Source of the DNA: Acidovorax sp. Root219
Lineage (GTDB): Bacteria > Pseudomonadota > Gammaproteobacteria > Burkholderiales > Burkholderiaceae_C
Reading direction: 5' to 3'
Length of the DNA stretch: 33,746 nt
Assembly (NCBI RefSeq): GCF_001428665.1
Contig: NZ_LMIJ01000018.1
Location: 211 to 33,956 of the forward strand
Shown here: positions 1-5,702 of the stretch, in pieces
Layout: each line of letters begins with the position of its first letter
Numbering within the stretch: the stretch's first letter is position 1
The notes under the pieces: model-generated
What the model saw: the letters and a program-made list of their open reading frames with translations, nothing else
Told to the model about the DNA's origin: nothing
Database searches by the model: none
Made by a program: the position numbers and the translations under genes

Positions 1-73
1 GCGAGCATTTGCTTTCGACGAGCCGGGGTGTTTTGGCGTGCAAGGCGGGCCTGGACGAAAGATTCTCAGCCTC

Positions 74-283
74 TCAGTCCTTGAGACTCACGCTCAAGGC
101 ATCCAGCTTCTTTGCGTACGTGTCCCGCCGTTTTGCCGCCTTTGCAGCTGCGTCAACGGCTGCTTGGATGGCCTTCGGCCCCTTTTTTGCAGCAGCTTTG
201 ATCAATCCGGACTTGTGAGCAGCATCAGCCTCTGCGCGCTTGAAAGTGGCGATGATTTCGAAATCGGCAACAGATTGATTCAC
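74..283 (-). CDS. Small lysine/alanine-rich hypothetical protein (69 aa), paralog A
   Basis: A 69-residue basic protein of unknown function. It starts at a GTG preceded by an AAGGG-type ribosome site six bases upstream. The sequence is rich in Ala and Lys and should be almost entirely helical, with a central AAAKKGP element and a basic AAKAAKRRD segment. No known domain was recognised. An ungapped paralog of exactly the same length lies at 2326-2535; from residue 9 onward I count 47 of 61 identical positions by hand. It begins 8 bases after the stop of the hypothetical gene at 292-633 on the same strand, so the two are probably co-transcribed. The conserved pairing of length and sequence makes a real gene likely, although the annotation stays at hypothetical protein. 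Confidence 0.7.
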   Translation of the reverse strand: MNQSVADFEIIATFKRAEADAAHKSGLIKAAAKKGPKAIQAAVDAAAKAAKRRDTYAKKLDALSVSLKD

Positions 284-291
284 AGGTGCCC

Positions 292-633
292 TTAAAGCTT
301 GACGTCAGTGCGAAGCAACGCTGTTCTCAATTCGCGGGTAGCTGGTTTTGAAATATCGATGCCTTGAACCGCCAGGTCGAACGTGGAGCCAGGTTTGATA
401 CTGGTTGGGAGTATTTTTTTTACGGGATTCGTACCGGGGTGCTTGCCACCTGCAGCACACATGCGAACGGAAAACCCGAATTCTTCGAGCACCCCCTTTG
501 CATATAACTCCGCCAAATGCTGAAACGAAACGAATGTTGAGCACTTCACTTCTTTATCCCCAAGCTTACGCACGCTACGTACGATCTCGAATTTACCCAG
601 AGAATCCCGTTGAGTATTCGTAAAGGGATGCAA
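292..633 (-). CDS. Hypothetical protein, probably the 3' part of a frameshifted gene
   Basis: Open frame of 113 codons from a TTG with no convincing ribosome site; the frame is closed by TGA a few codons upstream, so this start is doubtful. No domain was recognised. Base composition is clearly AT-richer than the surrounding high-GC genes, which suggests transfer. Reading upstream on the same strand, two further frames carry plausible protein sequence. They join this one if a single base is added at a T6 run (634-639) and another at an A7 run (around 712-718), giving one continuous protein starting at an ATG at 760. The gene is therefore either a recent pseudogene or a victim of homopolymer errors in the assembly. 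The 69-residue gene at 74-283 follows directly. Confidence 0.5.
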   Translation of the reverse strand: MHPFTNTQRDSLGKFEIVRSVRKLGDKEVKCSTFVSFQHLAELYAKGVLEEFGFSVRMCAAGGKHPGTNPVKKILPTSIKPGSTFDLAVQGIDISKPATRELRTALLRTDVKL

Positions 634-760
634 AAAAGCGTCTCACGAGGTCCTCCATTTTTAGACGCCAGCGTGTGCTCGACGGCGATATCAGTTAACA
701 GCACGTTTTTTTCCTCGTGATTCCATAAGCCACAGTTATAAGAGCCCAATTATCCTCCAT
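634..760 (-). pseudogene. Out-of-frame 5' part of the hypothetical gene at 292-633
   Basis: From the ATG at 760 a frame beginning MEDNWALITVAYGITRKK ends shortly after an A7 run. The next frame continues NVLLTDIAVEHTLASKN up to a T6 run, after which the frame of 292-633 takes over. Both breaks are single-base deficits in homopolymers. The intervening sequence reads like ordinary protein in each segment, so I infer one original gene of roughly 156 codons. The rest of the stretch to 954 shows no gene. Confidence 0.45.
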
Positions 761-954
761 CACACCCCAAAGTCCCGCTCGCGATTTTCAAACTGGGCTT
801 CAGCGGAGCGATGCCCCCTGAGATGCGAAGTGTTCGACATTGGCCGTGTTTGCCTTGCGGGACGGGGCTTTAACCGAACGACTGCGAATGGCCGATCCAC
901 ATGGCAAGGTGATAGACCGATCTGGGCCCAAAGCCGTCCTTCTCGATCCGGGCA

Positions 955-1131
955 TCACACCTTCTTCTTTTCCAAACGCGCCAGCGCCGCCTCAAACGCT
1001 TGCAGCACATCCGGCCGATCTTCGGCGGCGGCATCGAACCGGCTGGCCAGCACAGCGGCGTCGGCCTTGCTGCCCAGTTGGCCGATGGCCTTGAAGATCC
1101 TTTTCATGAAGACGGCGTCGCCACCGACGAT
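955..1131 (-). pseudogene. Orphan C-terminal fragment of an LRR/helical-repeat protein
   Basis: The last 58 codons before a TGA match the last 58 residues of the full-length leucine-rich-repeat protein at 19842-21257, with 46 of 58 residues identical by hand count, including the run FKAIGQLG-[ST]-KADAAVLASRFDAAA. The fragment begins at IVGGDAVFMK; upstream of it the open frame continues as unrelated sequence with no LRR and no sensible start, so about 410 N-terminal residues are missing. The reading frame of the retained part is intact, with changes mostly conservative, so loss of the rest is probably not ancient. The bases from 1132 to 1361 show no gene. It may be a deletion relic or a displaced recombination cassette. 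Confidence 0.75.
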
Positions 1132-1361
1132 GTGCCGCACCGCTTTTGGCCGACAACGAAAGTCTAGCTGCTCACGCCCATGCCCTCGATCACCCAAGAA
1201 GGCGACTGAGCGAAGCGGAAAAGCGCCCATCGTCAGCGAACTGGAGATGTCCACAAGCGCCGATATGGGTGTCCGATTCACCCCGGCCCCGCCGTACCAC
1301 TGAATTCGATCCGACTGCCCGGAAGTTACCGAAGTACGCAGCGCACGGGTTCCACCCGTGT

Positions 1362-1823
1362 TCAGGTACCGGCACCCCCCTCCATGCGCACCTTCAAAGC
1401 CGCCAGGCCCCGGCCTGCCCGTTGCCGCATGACCCGCCTGGCCAGCGGGAGCAGCAGGCAGCGGACGGCAAGGCTGCGGCTTCGGCTGAACATGCGCCAG
1501 GTGAGTTCGCAGGACTGCGGCGCCGTGGCATGCAGGGAGATCTCCATGCGCGGCAGCAGCGGCAGCAACCGCCCCTCGGTGGCAAAGAACCCGGGGGCCC
1601 GGGCTTCGCGCACCTGCAGGGTGACCTGCCGGCGCCCCCTGAGCGGCACGACCACGGTTTCAAGGTACTCCTTGCCCGGCTGTCCATGGGCAAGCGCGCC
1701 GAGCGATTCGATCGCGATGACGCCCGGGAACCACTCGCCAAACTGCTCCATGTTCGATATGTAGCCAAACACCGCCTGCACAGGCCGATGGATGGAGACC
1801 GTCTTTTCGACCAGCAAATGCAT
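1362..1823 (-). CDS. SRPBCC (START-like) family protein
   Basis: A 153-residue protein with the look of the polyketide cyclase/SRPBCC fold. The N-terminus is a beta strand (VEKTVSIHRPVQAVFGYISNM), followed by the EQFGEWFPGV helix-turn typical of the family, then alternating strands and a long C-terminal helix. Members bind hydrophobic ligands in a deep cavity; the ligand here is not deducible. The ATG at 1823 has a GAGGG ribosome site six bases upstream. The gene is divergent from a MerR-family regulator, and a MerR-type promoter with a dyad in an over-long spacer points toward this gene, so it is very likely the regulator's target. The C-terminal 40 residues are strongly basic. Confidence 0.8.
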   Translation of the reverse strand: MHLLVEKTVSIHRPVQAVFGYISNMEQFGEWFPGVIAIESLGALAHGQPGKEYLETVVVPLRGRRQVTLQVREARAPGFFATEGRLLPLLPRMEISLHATAPQSCELTWRMFSRSRSLAVRCLLLPLARRVMRQRAGRGLAALKVRMEGGAGT

Positions 1824-1846
1824 GGTGTGCCCTCTTCAAAAAAGCC

Positions 1847-1878
1847 ATGCTAATCTGTAGCGCAAGGTCTACAGTCAA
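1847..1878 (-). promoter_or_regulatory. MerR-type promoter with operator dyad
   Basis: On the minus strand TTGACT (1878-1873) and TAGCAT (1852-1847) are separated by 20 bp, the over-long spacer characteristic of MerR-activated promoters. Within it lies a perfect inverted repeat CTGTAG/CTACAG (1855-1860 and 1869-1874, 8-bp centre). It drives the SRPBCC gene at 1362-1823 and lies just upstream of the divergent MerR gene, so autoregulation is likely too. Confidence 0.75.
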
Positions 1879-1888
1879 GGGAAATTCG

Positions 1889-2263
1889 ATGCGCATATCG
1901 GAGCTGGAAAGCCGCACCGGCCTGGGCCGCCACGCGCTGCGTTTTTACGAACGCGAGGGGCTGCTCGTCGGCGTGCAACGCGGCCAGAACAACTACCGCG
2001 ACTACCCCGAGTCGGCCGCCAGGGACGCGGCCCTGCTGCAGCAACTGCAGTCGCTGGGCTTCTCACTGCAGGAGATTCGCCAGGTGCTCGATGCCATGCG
2101 CGCCAAAAGCATCGACTGCGCCAAGGGCGCCCGCCTGATGGCCGACAAGCGCACGGCGATCGAGGCCCAGATCGCCAACCTGCGCAAGGTGAGCAAGGTG
2201 CTGCTGCGCGAACAGCAGCGCCTGCAAGACCGTGCCGCGCGGTACGGGCTGCCAAAGCACTAG
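1889..2263 (+). CDS. MerR family transcriptional regulator
   Basis: A 124-residue regulator. The N-terminal winged helix-turn-helix of the MerR family is clear: MRISELESRTGLGRHALRFYE, then the wing with N-Y-R-D-Y at about residues 37-41, and the LQQLQSLGFSLQEIRQVLD helix. A long coiled-coil helix (about residues 80-118) provides the dimer interface. There is a single Cys in the SIDCAKG segment and no cysteine cluster at the C-terminus, so a metal sensor of the ZntR or MerR type is not supported; the signal is unknown. The ATG at 1889 has an AAGGG ribosome site eight bases upstream. It is divergent from the SRPBCC gene, with a MerR-type promoter between them. Confidence 0.88.
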   Translation: MRISELESRTGLGRHALRFYEREGLLVGVQRGQNNYRDYPESAARDAALLQQLQSLGFSLQEIRQVLDAMRAKSIDCAKGARLMADKRTAIEAQIANLRKVSKVLLREQQRLQDRAARYGLPKH

Positions 2264-2325
2264 CGTGGCTCACAAAACACCTCTGGCGTTGTCGTTTCAG
2301 CGGGTCGAGCCAGCCCGTGCCTCAC

Positions 2326-2535
2326 TCAATCCTGCAGGTCCACCCCCAGGGCTTTGAGCTTCTGCGCGTACGAATCCCGGCGCTTCGCGGCCTTGGCTGC
2401 GGTGTCTGCAGCCGCTTGAATAGCGCCAGGCCCTTTCTTCGCAGCCGCCTGGATGAGCCCGAACTTGTGCGCAGCATCAGCCTGCGCCCTTTTGAAACAG
2501 GCAATGAGTTCGGCATGGGGATGGGTTGGGCTCAC
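2326..2535 (-). CDS. Small lysine/alanine-rich hypothetical protein (69 aa), paralog B
   Basis: A second copy of the 69-residue family seen at 74-283, aligned without gaps and with the same length when the GTG at 2535 is used as the start; GAGGT lies four bases before that GTG. A much longer open frame extends upstream to 3330, but the part beyond the GTG overlaps the genes on the other strand and has no resemblance to the paralog. The protein is basic and helical, with the shared elements FKRA-x-ADAAHK and AAKAAKRRD. Function unknown. It ends in convergent orientation with the MerR gene at 1889-2263. Confidence 0.65.
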   Translation of the reverse strand: MSPTHPHAELIACFKRAQADAAHKFGLIQAAAKKGPGAIQAAADTAAKAAKRRDSYAQKLKALGVDLQD

Positions 2536-2716
2536 AGGGACCTCATTGTCTAAAGCACCATTCTCCTCGCTCCGAGGGATGCCAGGGGCGCACGCGGCAC
2601 GAGGGGCCTGGGCTCCAACGCCCGCCTGAGCGAACCGCGCTCGCAAATCCATAGCAGCCCCGCCAGCACAGTCACTATTTGGCCCGGCCGCACAATCTTC
2701 TGCCCGCGCGCCGCAG

Positions 2717-2742
2717 AAATACTGTAAATTCATACAGTATTT
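2717..2742. promoter_or_regulatory. LexA (SOS) box
   Basis: A perfect 9-bp inverted repeat AAATACTGT / ACAGTATTT with an 8-bp centre, containing the LexA core CTGT-N8-ACAG and its TA flanks (2720-2739). It sits 12 bases before the ATG at 2755, where LexA would block transcription. The site matches the enterobacterial consensus, which betaproteobacterial LexA is known to share. Confidence 0.85.
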
Positions 2743-2754
2743 TGGAGATTGACC

Positions 2755-3060
2755 ATGGATGTTCTGGACGCCACCTACACCGTCGCCCTGTGCGACTACC
2801 CCGGCCTTGCGCAGGCCGAACGCACCGCTGCAGAGGTGCGCTTTGCCGTCGCCCTGGAGCACCAGTTCGGCAGCCCCGACGACATTGCCGCCACCATGCA
2901 CACCATCGACGCCCTGGAGCGCGTGGAGCCCGAAGATGTGTCGGCCCACGACCTGGTGGCGCTGCAGCGCTGGGTGCGGGCACTTTCTGTGGCGCGCCTG
3001 GCGGGCTACCGGGGGCTGGCCGTGCGCGATGGCAGCCGGTTTGAGGTGCGGTTGGGGTAG
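2755..3060 (+). CDS. Putative SOS-regulated small protein of unknown function
   Basis: A 101-residue acidic protein starting at the ATG at 2755, with GGAG eight bases upstream (a TTG two codons earlier is an alternative). It is mainly helical: VRFAVALEHQFG, IAATMHTIDALERV, HDLVALQRWVRALSVARLAG. It has no signal peptide or membrane segment, and I recognise no family. The perfect LexA box directly upstream means it should be induced by DNA damage. It is not imuA, imuB, dnaE2, recN, sulA or recX by size or sequence. The gene stands alone, with the next plus-strand frame 143 bases away, so it is likely a single-gene SOS transcript. Confidence 0.75.
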   Translation: MDVLDATYTVALCDYPGLAQAERTAAEVRFAVALEHQFGSPDDIAATMHTIDALERVEPEDVSAHDLVALQRWVRALSVARLAGYRGLAVRDGSRFEVRLG

Positions 3061-3203
3061 CGGCGGCGGCATGGCGGTGGTGCTGACCAACGCCTGCTTG
3101 GTGTAACGGCACCTTACATGCAGGCACTTGCCAAACCGGCCAACGCGCTTACCCTGTAGGGAGTAGACACTCTGGCGCATTGCTGCGCGCACCCTGACAC
3201 CGC

Positions 3204-3419
3204 ATGGACCTGATCTTTCTGCGACGGCTGACCCTGGAATCCATGCCCTTGCGGCTTGTTGAACGATCCGACATCGAGGCCTACCAAGCCCTCGCGCGGG
3301 CGAATCTGGTCGAGGGCAAGGTGGTGGCATGTGCCAGCCCCGAGCCGCATGTCGTCGTCGACTCGGTCACGCCGTATGGCCGGATATTCCTGGCGCAAAG
3401 ACAGCGCCGCACAGGGTAG
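3204..3419 (+). CDS. Small hypothetical protein
   Basis: A 71-codon frame starting with ATG at 3204. The translated sequence (for example VERSDIEAYQALARANLVEGKVVACASPEPHVVVDSVTPYGRIFLAQ) has balanced amino-acid use and alternating helix and strand, unlike a shadow frame. There is no clear ribosome site and no recognised domain. An internal ATG at 3243 is an alternative start. It may be a real small gene or the remainder of a longer one; the frame is not conserved elsewhere in the window. Confidence 0.4.
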   Translation: MDLIFLRRLTLESMPLRLVERSDIEAYQALARANLVEGKVVACASPEPHVVVDSVTPYGRIFLAQRQRRTG

Positions 3420-3533
3420 CCAGCAGCCTGCGCCGGCCCCGCACTTCCCCCACCTCCGGCTGCCTGTACACCCCATGTGGCTGCAGTGTTTGCAACGAAC
3501 TGCAACGCACGCATGGTGCAACGGACCACTGGC

Positions 3534-3848
3534 TCACTGTGCCACACGCTGCCGCAGGGCAAGCTGCAAGCCCGGCGTGGCACGGTGCATGTCCCGCAGA
3601 AACGATGCCACGAGGTTGTGAACGCTCTGGGCGTCGAGCTGGCTGTCCAGCCAGATCTCCAGCCCCTGCTCGCCGTGCTCGGCGGCGGTGAGTGACATGC
3701 CCATGCGCGGCACGGATTGAAGAAACTGCCCCAGCGCATCGCTCAGGCGGGTGTATGCCTGCAGCAGTTCGCCGGGGCCCGGCGGCCTCTCGCCCGGGGA
3801 CGAGGCATCGGGCGCGTCGATGGGTGCAATGTGAAAGCGGTAGATCAT
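3534..3848 (-). CDS. Hypothetical protein divergent from the kaiC-like operon
   Basis: A 104-residue protein from an ATG at 3848: MIYRFHIAPID, a proline/glycine-rich linker (residues 14-28), then helical sequence (ELLQAYTRLSDALGQFLQSV), a strand pair (MSLTAAEHGEQGLEIWLD) and a final helix. There is no signal peptide or membrane segment, and no family was recognised. It is not KaiB: it lacks the thioredoxin-like pattern and differs in size. Its position, head to head with the KaiC-like operon across 324 bp, would be consistent with shared regulation, but nothing in the protein itself shows a role in that system. Confidence 0.6.
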   Translation of the reverse strand: MIYRFHIAPIDAPDASSPGERPPGPGELLQAYTRLSDALGQFLQSVPRMGMSLTAAEHGEQGLEIWLDSQLDAQSVHNLVASFLRDMHRATPGLQLALRQRVAQ

Positions 3849-3982
3849 CGGTCAACTTGAAACGGTGCAACCAGTTTCTTGGCAGCGCCGAAGGGCCTCT
3901 GTAGGAAAACCCCCTGGCCAACCGTTCATGAACACCGCTGTTACCCGCGTCCACCCTGTGCGCGCTACAACCGCAGCGCAGG

Positions 3983-3999
3983 GGGTCCCTGTAGGACCC
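3983..3999. promoter_or_regulatory. Inverted repeat in the kaiC upstream region
   Basis: Perfect 6-bp inverted repeat GGGTCC / GGACCC with a 5-bp centre, including the string CCTGTAGGA; a related string CTCTGTAGGA occurs about 95 bp upstream (around 3896). It lies in the 324-bp gap (3849-4172) between the divergent hypothetical gene and the KaiC-like operon. It is a possible regulator site; the binding protein is unknown. Confidence 0.3.
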
Positions 4000-4131
4000 G
4001 CCCTTCCTTGGTCTGCCGAAGTGGGCTGACTTTCGTTTCGACACCGCCCATTCAAAATTGGATACATCTGCGCAACGGGCCGCTCCTTACCGCGACTGGC
4101 CTTGTCCCACAGGGAATGCATGCGCTGCACG

Positions 4132-4156
4132 GGCCCCACCCCCAGCGGGGGCGGGC
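4132..4156 (+). promoter_or_regulatory. GC-rich leader hairpin before the kaiC-like start
   Basis: CCCCC (4139-4143) pairs with GGGGG (4147-4151) across a three-base loop, and outer GGCCC/GGGCC bases extend the stem. It ends just before the AAAGGA ribosome site (4162-4167). A stem this close to the ribosome site of a TTG-started gene could limit translation initiation of the first gene of the operon. Confidence 0.4.
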
Positions 4157-4172
4157 CACAGAAAGGATCCAT

Positions 4173-5702
4173 TTGACAAGCACCCTCAGCACCCCTATCG
4201 CAACCGCACCCGCCACGCAAGGCATCGCACGCACCGGCATTGCCGGGCTCGACGACGTGCTGGCCGGCGGCCTGCCCACGCGGCACCTCTACCTGGTCGA
4301 AGGCAGCCCCGGCACCGGCAAGACCACGCTGGCGCTGCAGTTCCTGATCGAGGGGCGCGAGAAGGGCGAGCGGGGGCTGTACGTCACCCTGTCCGAAACC
4401 TCGGAGGAGCTGGAGCAGGTCGCCCAGTCCCACGGCTGGTCGCTCGACGGCATCAAGGTCTTCGACCTGGTGAGTGACGAAGGGTTGAGCGAAGACGCCG
4501 AGCAGACCATATTGCACCCCTCCGAGTTCGAGCTGGGCGAGACCACCCGCGAGGTGATGAAGCTGGTGGGTGAGCTCAAGCCCCAGCGCGTGGCATTCGA
4601 CAGCCTGTCCGAGCTGCGCCTGCTGGCCCAGAGCCCCCTGCGCTACCGGCGCCAGATACTCGCTCTGAAGCGCTTCTTCGCGCAGATGGGCTGCACCGTG
4701 CTCATGCTCGACGACAAGACCTCGGGCGAAGGCGACCAGCAACTGCACAGCATTGCGCATGGCGTGGTGCATTTGAACCAGAACGCCAACACCTACGGGC
4801 CCGACAAGCGCCAGCTGCGCGTGGTCAAGCTGCGCGGGGTCAAATTCCGCAGCGGCGACCACGACTTCGATCTGGACCGCGGGGGCCTGGTGGTCTTTCC
4901 GCGCCTGTCGGCGGGCGAGCATGGCGGCAGCTTCGACGACGCGCCCATCCCCACCGGCACGGCGGCCTTCGATGAAATGCTGGGCGGCGGCCTGTCGCCC
5001 GGCAGCAACCTGCTGCTGGCCGGCCCGGCCGGCGTGGGCAAGACCACCACCGCCACCAGCTGCGCGGTGGCCGCCATGCGGCGCGGCGACAAGGTGGCGT
5101 TCTACCTCTTCGACGAAGGCCTCAACTCGCTGCGCCAGCGCTCGCTGGCCCTGGGGCTCGACATCGACCCCTTCATCGCATCGGGCCAGCTGCTGATCCG
5201 CTCTTTCGACCCGGCCGAGGTATCACCCGGCCAGTTCGCCCAGGCCGTGCGCAATGCGGTCGAAGTCGACGGGGTGAAGATGGTGGTGCTCGACAGCCTC
5301 AACTCCTACATGCAGGCCATGCCCGGCGGGCAGTACCTGCTGCTGCAGATGCACGAGCTGCTGTCGTACCTGAACCTCAAGGGCGTGGTCACGCTCATCA
5401 TCCTGTCGCTGCACGGCACCGTGGGCGAGATGAGGGCCGACATCGACCTGAGCTACCTGAGCGATGCCATGGTGCAGTACCGCTTCTTTGAGGCGCGCGG
5501 CGAGGTGCTCAAGGCCATCTCGGTCATCAAGAGCCGCACCACGGCGCACCAGACCACCATCCGCGAGTTCCGCCTGGGCGCCAACGGGGTCGAGATCGGC
5601 AAGCCCCTGTCCGACTTCCACGGCATCCTGGTCGGCGCTGCGCAGTACACGGGCCGCCAGCCCCTGCTGGGCGACAGCGACAACGCGCATTCGCGCGCAT
5701 GA
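4173..5702 (+). CDS. KaiC-like double RecA-fold ATPase
   Basis: A 509-residue protein with two KaiC/RadA-type ATPase domains. Walker A motifs are GSPGTGKTT (residues 44-52) and GPAGVGKTT (284-292). Each domain starts with the family hallmark (TGIAGLDDVLAGGLP; TGTAAFDEMLGGGLS). The size fits KaiC (about 520). The start is taken as the TTG at 4173, five bases after AAAGGA; upstream codons in the open frame have no family resemblance. Catalytic acid positions differ from cyanobacterial KaiC: the Glu pair appears as Ser-Glu in domain 1 (VTLSET) and Asp-Glu in domain 2 (LFDEG). At the autophosphorylation pair Ser/Thr 431/432 it has Ser427-Tyr428 (IDLSYLSD). It overlaps the next kinase gene by 4 bases (ATGA), so the two are probably translationally coupled. 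It is likely a signalling ATPase rather than a true clock, as kaiA and kaiB are absent here. Confidence 0.9.
   Translation: MTSTLSTPIATAPATQGIARTGIAGLDDVLAGGLPTRHLYLVEGSPGTGKTTLALQFLIEGREKGERGLYVTLSETSEELEQVAQSHGWSLDGIKVFDLVSDEGLSEDAEQTILHPSEFELGETTREVMKLVGELKPQRVAFDSLSELRLLAQSPLRYRRQILALKRFFAQMGCTVLMLDDKTSGEGDQQLHSIAHGVVHLNQNANTYGPDKRQLRVVKLRGVKFRSGDHDFDLDRGGLVVFPRLSAGEHGGSFDDAPIPTGTAAFDEMLGGGLSPGSNLLLAGPAGVGKTTTATSCAVAAMRRGDKVAFYLFDEGLNSLRQRSLALGLDIDPFIASGQLLIRSFDPAEVSPGQFAQAVRNAVEVDGVKMVVLDSLNSYMQAMPGGQYLLLQMHELLSYLNLKGVVTLIILSLHGTVGEMRADIDLSYLSDAMVQYRFFEARGEVLKAISVIKSRTTAHQTTIREFRLGANGVEIGKPLSDFHGILVGAAQYTGRQPLLGDSDNAHSRA

Noticed and set aside
955..1281. Treating the 108-codon frame as an intact gene
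   Set aside because: Only the last 58 codons match a protein family. The upstream ~50 codons show no ribosome site and no similarity to the full-length relative.
2326..3330. 334-codon open frame on the minus strand
   Set aside because: Only its last 69 codons match a paralog (74-283), with a GTG and ribosome site at the right place. The rest lies antisense to the LexA-controlled gene and is proline/arginine-rich high-GC shadow.
3534..3848. kaiB candidate next to the KaiC-like gene
   Set aside because: The 104-residue protein has no thioredoxin-like KaiB pattern, and its sequence does not resemble KaiB.
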